Assembly (NCBI GenBank): GCA_020850455.1
Contig: JADZEQ010000002.1
Coordinates: forward strand, 124,001-188,000
Length of the DNA: 64,000 bases
Direction: 5' to 3'
Origin: Sphingomonadaceae bacterium
GTDB taxonomy: Bacteria; Pseudomonadota; Alphaproteobacteria; Sphingomonadales; Sphingomonadaceae
Shown here: positions 11,187-21,388 of the stretch, in pieces
How positions within the stretch are numbered: the stretch's first letter is position 1
How the letters are laid out: each line of letters begins with the position of its first letter
Position numbers and translations under genes: made by a program
The notes under the pieces: model-generated
Databases searched by the model: none
Told to the model about the DNA's origin: nothing
What the model saw: only the letters and a program-made list of their open reading frames with translations

Positions 11187-11957
11187 CTACCCCTCCACTT
11201 GGCGAACCTGAATCCCCGCCGCCGACAATGCGGCGCGCGCTTCGCCCAGACTATGCTGGCCGAAATGAAAAATCGAGGCGGCGAGCAAAGCGCTCGCCCC
11301 GCCCAGATGCACGCCGTCGATCATATGTTGCAAATTGCCGACCCCGCCGCTGGCAATCACCGGCACCGGCACCGCATCGGCAATCGCACGGTTCAAGCGA
11401 TTGTCATAGCCATCGCGCGTCCCGTCGCGGTCCATGCTGGTCACCAGCACCTCCCCCGCGCCGAGTTCGACAAGGCGACGTGCATGGGCGATGGCATCGA
11501 TGCCGGTGGCGCGCCGCCCGCCGTGGGTAAAAATCTCCCACCCCCCGCCTGCCACCTGCCGCGCGTCGATGCTGGCGACGATGCATTGGCTGCCAAAACG
11601 GTCGGCAATGTCGGCGACCAGTTCGGCGCGCGCAACAGCCGCGCTGTTGACCGCCACCTTGTCCGCACCAGCCAGCAATAATTGGCGCGCATCGTCGGCG
11701 CTGCGCACACCGCCACCAACGGTTAGCGGCAGAAAGCAGACGCTGGCGATTTCCTCCACCTGTCGCAACAATGTGCCGCGACCTTCGTGGCTGGCCGAAA
11801 TGTCGAGCAGGCAAAGCTCATCCGCCGCCGCCGCGTCGTAGGCGCGCGCGACCGCCACCGGGTCACCCGCATCGCGCAGGTCGACGAAATTAACCCCCTT
11901 GACCACGCGCCCATCGGCAACGTCAAGGCAGGGGATGATGCGCGTTGCCACCGGCAT
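11187..11957 (-). CDS. hisF: Imidazole glycerol phosphate synthase, cyclase subunit
   Basis: The 256-residue (beta/alpha)8 barrel uses ammonia delivered by HisH to convert PRFAR into imidazole glycerol phosphate and AICAR. It starts [19 protein letters not shown] with the catalytic aspartate, and the second half contains [14 protein letters not shown] with the second catalytic Asp and then VIASGGVG. Length matches the family. It lies 9 bases after hisA and directly before hisE. The AICAR by-product feeds purine synthesis, for which purH is at 38114 in this window. Confidence 0.97.
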   Translation of the reverse strand: MPVATRIIPCLDVADGRVVKGVNFVDLRDAGDPVAVARAYDAAAADELCLLDISASHEGRGTLLRQVEEIASVCFLPLTVGGGVRSADDARQLLLAGADKVAVNSAAVARAELVADIADRFGSQCIVASIDARQVAGGGWEIFTHGGRRATGIDAIAHARRLVELGAGEVLVTSMDRDGTRDGYDNRLNRAIADAVPVPVIASGGVGNLQHMIDGVHLGGASALLAASIFHFGQHSLGEARAALSAAGIQVRQVEG

Positions 11958-11966
11958 GGCCGCGCC

Positions 11967-12704
11967 CTAATCCGCTACCGCAACGGCAAGCGCCGCCGCA
12001 AGATCAAGCCGCCCGTCATATATGGCACGCCCGGTAATCACCCCCTCTATCCCATCGCGGCGGTGGAGCGCGAGCAGGCGAATATCCCCAAGCCCTGCCA
12101 CCCCGCCCGATGCGATGACCGGAATGGGAACCGCCCGTGCCAAATCCACGCTGGCATCGACATTGCAGCCCTTGAGCATGCCATCGCGCCCGACATCGGT
12201 GAAGAGCAGCGCCGCGACCCCCACATCGGCAAAGCGGCGGGCTAGATCGGCGACGGGCACGTCGGACACGGCTGCCCAGCCATGCGTCGCCACCATGCCG
12301 TCGCGCGCATCGACACCAACGATGATGCGCCCCGGCAGGTCACGCGCCGCGCCGCGCACCAATTCGGGGTCGGTCAGTGCGGCGGTACCAATCACCACCC
12401 GGTCAACCCCCAAAGCCAGCCAGCGGTCAATCGCCGCGCGGTCACGAATGCCGCCGCCCACCTGCACCTTGCCCGGAAATTGGGCGACAATCGCTTCCAC
12501 CGCCGCGCCATTGCGACTTTCCCCGGCAAAGGCCCCGTCCAAATCGACGACGTGGAGGTGGCTCGCCCCCGCGCGCGCAAAATCCGCTGCCTGCGCCGCC
12601 GGATCATCACCATAGATGGTGGCGCGCGCCATATCCCCTTCGGTCAAGCGCACGACCTGCCCGCCTTTGAGGTCGATAGCCGGAAAAATCTTCAGGGGTT
12701 CCAT
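11967..12704 (-). CDS. hisA: ProFAR isomerase
   Basis: A 245-residue (beta/alpha)8 barrel isomerising ProFAR to PRFAR. The N-terminal motif is FPAIDLKGGQVVRLTEGDM with the catalytic Asp, and later come VGGGIRDRAAIDRWL, VGVDARDGMVATHGW and FTDVGRDGMLKG. I chose ATG 12704, where the family N-terminus begins. It overlaps the end of hisH by 13 bases, so the two genes are probably translationally coupled. The in-frame extension to 12854 would lie inside hisH and is discarded. Confidence 0.96.
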   Translation of the reverse strand: MEPLKIFPAIDLKGGQVVRLTEGDMARATIYGDDPAAQAADFARAGASHLHVVDLDGAFAGESRNGAAVEAIVAQFPGKVQVGGGIRDRAAIDRWLALGVDRVVIGTAALTDPELVRGAARDLPGRIIVGVDARDGMVATHGWAAVSDVPVADLARRFADVGVAALLFTDVGRDGMLKGCNVDASVDLARAVPIPVIASGGVAGLGDIRLLALHRRDGIEGVITGRAIYDGRLDLAAALAVAVAD

Positions 12705-13309
12705 GTCAAAAATCTTTCGAGCAGCGCAATGCCGTAGGCTTGGCTTTTTTCGGGATGGAATTGGACACCCAAAATATTGTCGCGCTGCACCGCCGCGACA
12801 ATCGGCTGGCCATGCACGCTCATCGCCGCGACATCGGCGGGGTGATCGGCGCAAAAATGATAGCTGTGGAGGAAATAGGCCTCACCATCCTCTACCAATG
12901 TTGCGCGCGCGTCCGGCACCTTTATCTGGTTCCAGCCCATGTGCGGAATGCGAATGTCCGCGCCCCCCGCCATCGCGCGCACCCGGCCGGGCACCCAACC
13001 GAGGCCCGGCTGTTCGCCATGCTCCTCCCCCACATCGGCGAGCAATTGCATGCCAACGCAAATCCCCAAAAAGGGCGCGCCGCGCGCGCGTACCGCCTGT
13101 TTCAGCGCGTCGCGCATCCCCGCAATCGCGCTAAGGCTCGCCATGCAATGGGCAAAGGCGCCAACGCCGGGCAGGATGATGCGCGTCGCGCGCGCCACCA
13201 ATTCTGGCGCATCGCTGATGGTCAAATCCCGCGCGCCAGCAGCTTGCAAAGCATTGGCAACGCTGCGCAAATTACCCGCGCCATAGTCAATCAGCACGGT
13301 GCCCGTCAT
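12692..13309 (-). CDS. hisH: Imidazole glycerol phosphate synthase, glutaminase subunit
   Basis: The 205-residue class I glutamine amidotransferase supplies ammonia to HisF. The catalytic cysteine lies in PFLGICVGMQLLAD near residue 85, and the His/Glu pair in GVQFHPEKSQ near residues 187-189. The N-terminus IDYGAGNLRSV is typical. It begins 5 bases after the hisB stop and overlaps hisA by 13 bases. Confidence 0.97.
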   Translation of the reverse strand: MTGTVLIDYGAGNLRSVANALQAAGARDLTISDAPELVARATRIILPGVGAFAHCMASLSAIAGMRDALKQAVRARGAPFLGICVGMQLLADVGEEHGEQPGLGWVPGRVRAMAGGADIRIPHMGWNQIKVPDARATLVEDGEAYFLHSYHFCADHPADVAAMSVHGQPIVAAVQRDNILGVQFHPEKSQAYGIALLERFLTWNP

Positions 13310-13314
13310 ATGGC

Positions 13315-13923
13315 TCAGACCAGATCGCTGGACGTGCCCAGCACCCCCTTGGTGGATGGAATCGCCCCCGACGTACGCGGGTCGATAACCAGCGCATGGC
13401 GCAATGCGCGGGCCAGCGCCTTGTAGAGACTTTCGGCAATATGGTGGTTATTTTCCCCATAAAGCGTCTCGAGGTGGAGTGTGATGCCCGCCGCCTGCGC
13501 AAAGCTGGCGAACCAATGGCTGAACAGCTCTGTATCCATTTCGCCAAGCCGTGGCTGGCTGAAACCCGACTTCCAGACAAAATGGGGGCGGCCCGAAATA
13601 TCGAGCGCGGCGCGGCTCAATGTTTCGTCCATCGGGGCATAGGCATGGCCATAACGGGTAATGCCGCGTTTATCGCCGAGCGCGGTGAGCATCGCTTCGC
13701 CCAGCGCAATGGCCGAATCCTCGACGCTATGATGCTGGTCGACGTGCAAATCGCCTGCCACCGCCAGTTCAATGTCAATCAGCGAATGGCGCGACAATTG
13801 TTCGATCATATGGTCGAGAAAGCCGATGCCGGTCGCCACCTTATACACCCCCGTGCCGTCGAGATTGACGGCAACCCGGATGCGGGTTTCGTGCGTATCA
13901 CGGGCAATTTCGGCGCAGCGCAT
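13315..13923 (-). CDS. hisB: Imidazoleglycerol-phosphate dehydratase
   Basis: The 202-residue monofunctional HisB dehydrates imidazole glycerol phosphate. Metal-binding histidine motifs are visible twice: [20 protein letters not shown] and [19 protein letters not shown]. There is no fused phosphatase domain. The ATG at 13923 is chosen because the family N-terminus ([16 protein letters not shown]) starts just after it and because a TATAGG -10 box lies only 7 bases upstream; the in-frame extension to 14049 would cover the promoter. First gene of the his operon. Confidence 0.96.
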   Translation of the reverse strand: MRCAEIARDTHETRIRVAVNLDGTGVYKVATGIGFLDHMIEQLSRHSLIDIELAVAGDLHVDQHHSVEDSAIALGEAMLTALGDKRGITRYGHAYAPMDETLSRAALDISGRPHFVWKSGFSQPRLGEMDTELFSHWFASFAQAAGITLHLETLYGENNHHIAESLYKALARALRHALVIDPRTSGAIPSTKGVLGTSSDLV

Positions 13924-13958
13924 GGCTGTCCCTATAGGGCGCACAGACAAAGAGGCAA
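13924..13958 (-). promoter_or_regulatory. his operon promoter, probably leaderless
   Basis: On the minus strand TTGCCT (13958-13953) and TATAGG (13936-13931) are 16 bases apart. The -10 box ends 7 bases before the hisB ATG, so transcription would start at or one base from the start codon. The -10 lies within the same CCCTATAGGG palindrome seen before gyrB. Confidence 0.55.
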
Positions 13959-14038
13959 GCACGGCTTCGACGTCAATTGGTGATGGAAGCACGCTTTTGC
14001 GCTTGACCCTGCGACACGCCAAGGCCACCAGTGCGGCC

Positions 14039-14538
14039 ATGAACGACAAAGTAGCCGACAGCCTGATCCCCTATGACGAAATCGTGCAGGAGGCGTTGCG
14101 CGCTGTGGTCGGCCGCGTCTTGCGACAGGTTGAAACCGGCGGCGGCAACCTGCCCGGCGGGCACCATTTTTACATCACCTTTAAAACTGGCGCGCCGGGG
14201 GTGGATATTCCCCAGCATTTGATCGAACGCTTCCCCGATGAAATGACCATCGTGCTCGAAAACCGCTTTTGGGACTTAAAGGCAGAGGAAGAATATTTTT
14301 CGGTCGGCCTGTCGTTCAACCAGCGCGCATCCACTCTGGTCATCCCCTATGCGGCGGTCACCGCCTTTGTTGACCCGTCGGTCGAATTTGGCCTGCAGTT
14401 TCATGTCGATGCCGATGATGTGCCACCGCCCGAACATGATGCAGCGGAAAATGACGGTGATGCCCCGTCGGCGGGCGATATCACCGAACGGGGGGATAGC
14501 GACAATAATGTCGTTACCGTCGATTTCGGCCGGAAAAA

Positions 14539-14542
<4 letters not shown>
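14039..14542 (+). CDS. sspB: ClpXP adaptor SspB (alphaproteobacterial type)
   Basis: The 167-residue product has the SspB fold sequence ([20 protein letters not shown], then [20 protein letters not shown]). SspB delivers ssrA-tagged and other substrates to the ClpXP protease. A long acidic linker (about residues 122-157) and a short hydrophobic-basic C-terminal end ([10 protein letters not shown]) fit the ClpX-binding tail. I chose ATG 14039 where the conserved domain begins; the upstream extension is antisense to hisB. Its stop overlaps the GTG start of fumC by 3 bases (GTGA), indicating coupling. It is divergent from hisB. Confidence 0.93.
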
Positions 14543-15930
<1,388 letters not shown>

Positions 15931-16012
15931 GCCGATGCTTGCATCCTATTGACTACAACCCTAAACAAACCGCCTGAGTGGGGTCTGCCCCGTCTGCATT
16001 TGGGAGAGTAGA

Positions 16013-17884
16013 ATGTCGTCGATCAACCCATCCGCCACCATCACCGCCAACCGCCGCCAGATGGTCGGTGCATTGATGGCGGGCAGCGTCATGGCTGGTG
16101 TCCCCGGCGCAGCGCGCGCAGCGATGCAGGCCGCACCGGTGAGCGGCCCGGCGGCAACCGCACGGGCGCTTTATGATCGGCTGTTTGAACGGCTGGTCGA
16201 TATGTCGCCCGAAATGGCCACCTCGCTCGGCCTTGATGTTGGTGCGCGCGCCCACCAACGCGGCGAACTGGGTTCATCGGCTGCGGCCGACCGTTTCGGT
16301 TTTGCCGATGTCCTCAGCGGCGTAGAGGGGGAGGTTGCGGCGATCGACGCTGCCGCGCTCACCCCGGCTGAACGCACGCAGCTTGAAGTGCTGCGCTGGT
16401 TTATCGATCGGTCAAAGGATATCCGCCGCACCCCCTATGGCGGCTTTGATGGTTACCCCATCCCCTTCACGCTGACCCAATTGACCGGCAGCTATCAGTC
16501 GGTGCCCGATTTCCTCGATTCCACCCACCCCATCCAGACCAGCAGCGATGCAGAGGCTGCACTGTCGCGCATGCACGCCATGGCGCGCGAAATCGGGCAT
16601 GAGGTGGAACGGGCGCGCGCCGAAATGGCGATGGGCGTCATCCCGCCAACCTATATCCTCAACAAGGCGATGGTGTTGACCCGCAATCTGCGCAGCCAGA
16701 GCGGGGTCACGTCGGGCATGGCTGCCAGCCTCGCCCGGCGCACCGCCGCCGCCAATATATCGGGGGATTGGGGCAATCGCGCCGCCGCGATCGTCGATGG
16801 GCCGATTGCCGCTGCGCTCGACGCGCAAATCGCGCTGTTCAACGACATGTTGCCCCATTCTACGGAGGAGGCGGGGGTATCCCGCCTGCCCGGTGGCGCT
16901 GATTTTTACGCCATGTGCCTGCGCCAACATACCTCGACTTCGCTAACCCCCGAGCAGGCGCACCAACGCGGGCTGGAGGAAGTGGCCGATTATCAGGGGC
17001 GCATCGAACCGCTGCTCCAAGCACAGGGGTTGCGTGACGGGCCGGTCGGCGCGCGGCTGACGGCGCTTGGCCAACGGGCCGAACTCCTCTGGTCCAATGA
17101 TGACGCCGGGCGCGCACAATTGCTCGCCTATGCCAATGAGCGTAATGACGCGATCCGCCCGATGATGCGCCGGATTTTCAACCATCCGCCCGAAACGCGG
17201 CTGGAAATCCGCCGCGTTCCCCCCGCCATCGAAGCGGGCGCACCGCGCGGCTATGCCCAGCGCGGCAGCCTCGACGGGACGCGCCCGGGTGCCTTTTACA
17301 TCAATTTGCGCGACACCCATATCTGGCCGCGCTTTGCCATCCCCACCCTCGTCTATCACGAAGGGATTCCGGGCCATGTGTTCCAAGGCGCGGTGCTGCT
17401 GGAGGCGGGTAACCTGCCGCTGCTCCACCGCAGCCTTGGTATCGCGGCCTATGGCGAAGGCTGGGGGCTATATGCCGAACAATTGGCCGACGAATTGGGC
17501 GTCTATGCCGATGAGCCTTTGGGGCGGATCGGTTATTTGCAGGCCGCGCTTTACCGCGCCGTGCGCGTCGTCGTCGATACCGGCATGCACGCGCTGGGGT
17601 GGAGCCGGGCCCGCGCGCTTCAATATATGATCGATATCACCGGCCTCGCCCCCGGCGCAGCGGAAAATGAAATCGACCGTTATATCGTTTGGCCGGGGCA
17701 GGCGACGAGCTATAAATTGGGCCATAGTGAAATCGTCCGCGCCCGCGAAACCGCGCGCGCGGCAATGGGGCCCAATTTCGATATTCGCGGCTTCCACGAT
17801 GTCGTGCTACGGCTGGGTTCGCAACCGCTCGAACTGCTGGGACGCAATGTCGCGGCATGGTCGCGCGGCGAACATATTGTCTAG
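16013..17884 (+). CDS. DUF885 family exported putative peptidase (copy 1)
   Basis: The 623-residue protein has a Tat-type signal: a long n-region, then NRRQMVGALMAGS and a cleavage-type AARA near residue 37. The DUF885 body contains YHEGIPGHVFQG (about residues 450-461), the HExxxGH-like element that points to a zinc peptidase, and AYGEGWGLYAEQLADELG downstream. It should act in the periplasm, perhaps on peptides; the substrate is unknown. A GGGAGAG box lies 6-8 bases before the ATG. A second family member lies at 25645-27477. Confidence 0.88.
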   Translation: MSSINPSATITANRRQMVGALMAGSVMAGVPGAARAAMQAAPVSGPAATARALYDRLFERLVDMSPEMATSLGLDVGARAHQRGELGSSAAADRFGFADVLSGVEGEVAAIDAAALTPAERTQLEVLRWFIDRSKDIRRTPYGGFDGYPIPFTLTQLTGSYQSVPDFLDSTHPIQTSSDAEAALSRMHAMAREIGHEVERARAEMAMGVIPPTYILNKAMVLTRNLRSQSGVTSGMAASLARRTAAANISGDWGNRAAAIVDGPIAAALDAQIALFNDMLPHSTEEAGVSRLPGGADFYAMCLRQHTSTSLTPEQAHQRGLEEVADYQGRIEPLLQAQGLRDGPVGARLTALGQRAELLWSNDDAGRAQLLAYANERNDAIRPMMRRIFNHPPETRLEIRRVPPAIEAGAPRGYAQRGSLDGTRPGAFYINLRDTHIWPRFAIPTLVYHEGIPGHVFQGAVLLEAGNLPLLHRSLGIAAYGEGWGLYAEQLADELGVYADEPLGRIGYLQAALYRAVRVVVDTGMHALGWSRARALQYMIDITGLAPGAAENEIDRYIVWPGQATSYKLGHSEIVRARETARAAMGPNFDIRGFHDVVLRLGSQPLELLGRNVAAWSRGEHIV

Positions 17885-17895
17885 GAAAAATTGCC

Positions 17896-18201
17896 ATGCC
17901 CAAGCCGCCGATTATCACCCGTTCTGCCGAAGCATTGGCGCGGCGCGCGGGCGGAGCAATCGGCGGTGGGGCGGGCAAGGCGGCACGCAAGGCCGCCGAT
18001 AATCCGATTGCCAATGCCGCCATTGGCTTTGCCGCAACATGGGTGGCGGGCAAATTATTGCCGCGCCGTTTTGCCGGCATCGGCGCGGCGCTGGTTGTGG
18101 GTTATGCCACGCGCAAATTGGCGCAGCGCCACGAAAATACAACCGCACGCGACGCACCGCCCGCCGCCCCGACACCGCCGAGGCGACAACGCAAAAGCTA
18201 A
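17896..18201 (+). CDS. Small glycine/alanine-rich protein, possible membrane protein
   Basis: This 101-residue product has a basic N-terminus, a Gly/Ala-rich stretch (RRAGGAIGGGAGKAARKAAD), one or two hydrophobic segments (about residues 39-70) and a basic, proline-rich C-terminus. No family is recognised. ATG 17896 has an AGGA box 9 bases upstream and follows the DUF885 gene by 11 bases, suggesting co-transcription. Its TAA overlaps the stop codon of the convergent VanY-like gene. Confidence 0.65.
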   Translation: MPKPPIITRSAEALARRAGGAIGGGAGKAARKAADNPIANAAIGFAATWVAGKLLPRRFAGIGAALVVGYATRKLAQRHENTTARDAPPAAPTPPRRQRKS

Positions 18202-19088
18202 ATCTGCGGCGCAGTTGCGTCAGACGGCGGGGGTTCAGCGGGCGGCGGTGAATCAGCCGTGTCGGGTGCGCTAGCGTCCGGCGCCGGGGTGCTGGTCGCA
18301 GGGGTGCTGGGCGCAGGGGTGATGGGCGCGGCATTGGCATTGGCAGCATCGCCGCCGCTGGTTGGAGGTGGCGCCACATATCCGCCGACATAATAATAAT
18401 GCCATGGCTCATGCGCGACGCCCGCCGCATTATCCTTTGGAAAGGACAGGCGGAAGCCAAAGCGCGCGGCATTGGCCGACAGCCAGCGTCCCACCGCTGT
18501 TGCCGCAAAACAGGGGCTGACGTTGCAGTCGGTACGGCTGCGGTCACCAAAGTCGATCGCCCGGCCCGTCGCATGTTCGCTATAACCGGGCGGTGCCACC
18601 CAATAGGCTTGGCCAGCATAGCCACGCAGTTGAAGATTGGGTGACTGGCAATATAGCCCGCGCTGGTAGGCTATGCCGCGATAACAGCTCACCCCGCCGA
18701 TTGCGTCGGCAATGGCGGGCGATTCCGCGCGCGCCGCGCGCAGCATCGCGGCAAGTCCACTCGCCATATCGCCCTGCATCGCGGGGCAATGGGACATGTT
18801 GAACCCGGCGGGGGCGGCAACCAATCCCGCCGGCCCATCGGCAAATTTCTGATGACCAAAAAGGCTTGCGGGCAAGTCCGTCATATTGCCCGCGCATATT
18901 TTGGCAGCAATCGCCGCATCGCCACTGAGGGGCGTGGGCGGCGGTGCAGCGGCATGGGATGGGGCAGCATGCGCCGCAGGTGCGGCGGGTGCCACATCCT
19001 CCACCGGTGCGGCACGGCGTTGGCAGCCGGCCACCAGCACTGGCAGCATCAGGGCTGCAAAAAACACCGCCTTCTGGCCACGGCGCAC
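18198..19088 (-). CDS. VanY-type D-Ala-D-Ala carboxypeptidase lipoprotein
   Basis: This 296-residue lipoprotein has a hydrophobic signal ending in lipobox LVAGC near residue 22. An Ala/Pro-rich linker follows, then a peptidase M15B domain with the zinc motifs EHATGRAIDFGD and EPWHYYYVGG. The last 60 residues are a Ser/Thr/Pro/Ala-rich tail, perhaps spanning the cell wall. It would trim peptidoglycan stem peptides in the periplasm. The likely start is GTG 19088, 5 bases after the DUF2585 stop and preceded by a GGGGG run; an in-frame reading to 19538 only covers that neighbour. Its TAG overlaps the convergent TAA at 18199. Confidence 0.85.
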   Translation of the reverse strand: MRRGQKAVFFAALMLPVLVAGCQRRAAPVEDVAPAAPAAHAAPSHAAAPPPTPLSGDAAIAAKICAGNMTDLPASLFGHQKFADGPAGLVAAPAGFNMSHCPAMQGDMASGLAAMLRAARAESPAIADAIGGVSCYRGIAYQRGLYCQSPNLQLRGYAGQAYWVAPPGYSEHATGRAIDFGDRSRTDCNVSPCFAATAVGRWLSANAARFGFRLSFPKDNAAGVAHEPWHYYYVGGYVAPPPTSGGDAANANAAPITPAPSTPATSTPAPDASAPDTADSPPPAEPPPSDATAPQI

Positions 19089-19093
19089 GGCGA

Positions 19094-19699
19094 TCAGACC
19101 CCCGCCTGCCAGACGCGGATGGCGTCTATCGGGTGGAGCAGCATGACGATATTGAGCGTCAGATTGTCGCGGATGACCCACAATGTCAGCAGCTCGAACG
19201 CCAGCGCAATCGCCAGCGTCCAGCGCCATGGCAGACGATAGGCCGCATAAAAGCCAAGCAGCATCCAACCGCAATCGGCCATGGAATTGAGCACCGAATC
19301 GCCCGAATAGCCAACCGCCAATGTCGCTTGGCGATAACGGTCGATGACGGCGGGCGAATTTTCGACCAATTCCCACGCCAGTTCGATGGCGGCCGCCAGC
19401 ACCAGCCGCACCCCCAATGCCAGATCGCCATAAGGCACAATGCCAATCGGGCGCGGCCCGGCCTGTTTCCAGCGCAGCAATAAATGGGTCAGCCCATAAA
19501 AAATGGCCCCGTGGATCATGTGGCTGGGCGTGTACCAATCGGCGATATGCTGGCTGTTGCCCGCGCTATTCACCCCGCCTTCCCACAATTTGACATAGCC
19601 GCAGGTGCAGATGAGCGGGCGGCCCATCGACCACAGGATGATGGCGGCGGCCAGCATCAGCGCCGCGACAATCCAGATATATTTTCGGCTGATAAGCAT
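19094..19699 (-). CDS. UPF0314/DUF2585 membrane protein
   Basis: This 201-residue inner-membrane protein has about five helices and the sequence pattern of the UPF0314 family (GRPLICTCGYVKLWEG, NSQHIADWYTPSHMIHG, WELVENSPAVIDRYR, WVIRDNLTLNIVML). Its function is not known. The conserved Cys, His and Asn residues in the first half hint at a metal or redox site, which is my inference. I chose ATG 19699, five codons after another ATG, because a GGAGGGGG box lies just before it. The VanY-like gene follows after 5 bases. Confidence 0.9.
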   Translation of the reverse strand: MLISRKYIWIVAALMLAAAIILWSMGRPLICTCGYVKLWEGGVNSAGNSQHIADWYTPSHMIHGAIFYGLTHLLLRWKQAGPRPIGIVPYGDLALGVRLVLAAAIELAWELVENSPAVIDRYRQATLAVGYSGDSVLNSMADCGWMLLGFYAAYRLPWRWTLAIALAFELLTLWVIRDNLTLNIVMLLHPIDAIRVWQAGV

Positions 19700-19755
19700 A
19701 TCCCCCTCCGCCATGCCTGATTGACGATTGGCATGCGCTTATGCAAGAGCCGCGC

Positions 19756-20412
19756 ATGGCCGAAAACCCCGCCCCGTCCGACCATTTTCGCCGTCGCGGC
19801 ATTTTATTCGTCGTCTCCTCCCCCTCGGGTGCCGGAAAATCGACGATTTCGCGCATGTTGCTCGAAAATGATGACGGTCTCACCATGTCGGTTTCGGCAA
19901 CAACCCGCCCGCCCCGCCCCGGTGAGGTGGATGGCCAACATTATCATTTTGTCGATGTGCCCAAGTTCAAGGACATGGTGGGCAAGCAAGAATTCCTCGA
20001 ATGGGCGCATGTTTTTGGCCATCGTTATGGCACGCCGCGTGCGCCGGTGGACGCCGCCTTGGCGGAGGGGCGCGATGTCCTGTTCGACATAGATTGGCAG
20101 GGCGCGCAGCAATTATACCAGCGCGCAGGCGGTGATGTCGTGCGCGTTTTCATCTTCCCGCCGTCGATGGCCGAGCTCGAACGGCGGCTACGCGCGCGGG
20201 CGACCGACAGCGAAGCGGTGATTGCCGGGCGCATGTCCCGCGCGGCGGCAGAGGTTAGCCATTGGGACGGCTATGATTATGTCCTGATCAATGAGGATGT
20301 GGAGCGTTGTTACCGCGACGTTGCCACCATTTTGGCCGCCGAACGGCTGAAGCGCAGCCGCCAGACCAGCCTCATCGGCTTTGTGCGTAAATTGACGACC
20401 GAAGAGGGTTAG
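19756..20412 (+). CDS. gmk: Guanylate kinase
   Basis: Phosphorylates GMP to GDP. The P-loop SSPSGAGKSTISRMLLE lies near residues 23-39, the GMP-binding SVSATTRPPRPGEVDGQHYHF follows in part, and FDIDWQGAQQL marks the nucleotide site. Length 218 residues from ATG 19756; an in-frame ATG at 19741 would add five residues. AAGAG upstream favours the inner start, but this is not decisive. Its last 4 bases overlap the stop of the convergent thioesterase gene. Confidence 0.96.
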   Translation: MAENPAPSDHFRRRGILFVVSSPSGAGKSTISRMLLENDDGLTMSVSATTRPPRPGEVDGQHYHFVDVPKFKDMVGKQEFLEWAHVFGHRYGTPRAPVDAALAEGRDVLFDIDWQGAQQLYQRAGGDVVRVFIFPPSMAELERRLRARATDSEAVIAGRMSRAAAEVSHWDGYDYVLINEDVERCYRDVATILAAERLKRSRQTSLIGFVRKLTTEEG

Positions 20413-20846
20413 GGCGCACGCACCAGCATGGCATTCAGCTCGTTCGCCAGATCGGCGCGCAGCGGTTTTGCCTGATTGTCGGTGCGACAGACCACCACCG
20501 TGTCGCAGGTGGCGATGCAGCGGCCATTTTGAAACATCGCCTGCAAAATCGTCCAGCTCGACGTGCCGATGCGACCAATGCCGCTCACAACCTCCACATC
20601 GCCGGGATATGCCCCCTCCGCCAGATAATTTATTTCGACCGCCGCCACCATCGAGCGTTCATTGGCGGGCCGCTCGCCAAGCGGGCGGGTGCGCCGGTTG
20701 ATTTGCACGCGCGCGCTTTCAAACAGTGCGGCAAAGGCGACATTGTTCAGATGGCCGTTGACGTCCATGTCCTGAAAACGCGTCTGGAGCGAGATGGCGA
20801 CGGGGTAATTTTCCGCCGCCAATCGCCATGGATCAGGCCGTGCCAT
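20409..20846 (-). CDS. Hotdog-fold acyl-CoA thioesterase
   Basis: The 145-residue protein has the 4-hydroxybenzoyl-CoA thioesterase/YbgC pattern: LQTRFQDMDVNGHLNNVAFA, with the catalytic Asp near residue 26, then VEINYLAEGAYPGDVEV. It would hydrolyse acyl-CoA thioesters in the cytosol. It lies downstream of the DUF1993 and beta-oxidation genes on the same strand, 16 bases after DUF1993, so it may recover CoA in the same pathway. Chain-length preference cannot be read. Confidence 0.88.
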   Translation of the reverse strand: MARPDPWRLAAENYPVAISLQTRFQDMDVNGHLNNVAFAALFESARVQINRRTRPLGERPANERSMVAAVEINYLAEGAYPGDVEVVSGIGRIGTSSWTILQAMFQNGRCIATCDTVVVCRTDNQAKPLRADLANELNAMLVRAP

Positions 20847-20862
20847 CCCCCGTCAACCTTCC

Positions 20863-21375
20863 TCAAAGCCCGGTCGGGAACATGTCGAGCTTGCCGATTG
20901 GCACGCCATGGTGGCGCATAATCGCGTAAGCCATCGACAAATGGAAATCGACATTGACCCGAACAAAAACGCTGACCCAGCGTTCGAGCGGCAATGTCGG
21001 TTCCATAATATCGCCAATCTTGACCGTCATCGGCTGGTCCGCCGCGGCATTGACCACATCGGCGCCAAGCGCACGCGCTGCCGCCAAACTATCGGCAATC
21101 GCGGTGCGCAAAGTGGCAAAATCAACCGTTTCCCAAACCAGATCGGCGGGGAGCTCGGCCCCTTGCGCCCGCGCCACCCAGGATGCGACAAAATTCCGCA
21201 CGACACACGCCTGAAAGCTGAGCGGGTGCATATCCGCCGCCAAACGCCAGCCGAGCATGTCGGCAACATCCACACCCTGTTCGGCGGCATGCGCCGCCCC
21301 CTTGGCCAATATATGGTCAAGGGTGGCGAGCGAACGCTCCAACCCTTCAAAATAGCTGTGGAGCGTTATGGCCAT
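20863..21375 (-). CDS. DUF1993 family protein
   Basis: A 170-residue helical protein starting MAITLHSYFEGLERSLATLD and matching the DUF1993 pattern of a long first helix, a DMHPLSFQ segment, and HFxxxYAxxRHHGVPIG-like residues at the end (HLSMAYAIMRHHGVPIGKLD). The family is DinB-like in fold and of unknown function. I chose ATG 21375 because of the strong AAGGAGGAAA box upstream. It lies 13 bases after the SDR gene stop, so it is probably in the beta-oxidation transcript. Confidence 0.85.
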   Translation of the reverse strand: MAITLHSYFEGLERSLATLDHILAKGAAHAAEQGVDVADMLGWRLAADMHPLSFQACVVRNFVASWVARAQGAELPADLVWETVDFATLRTAIADSLAAARALGADVVNAAADQPMTVKIGDIMEPTLPLERWVSVFVRVNVDFHLSMAYAIMRHHGVPIGKLDMFPTGL

Positions 21376-21388
21376 GCAGATTTCCTCC

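Noticed and set aside
19089..19538. Upstream extension of the VanY-like frame
   Set aside because: It lies within the DUF2585 gene on the same strand in another frame; the lipoprotein signal begins at 19088.
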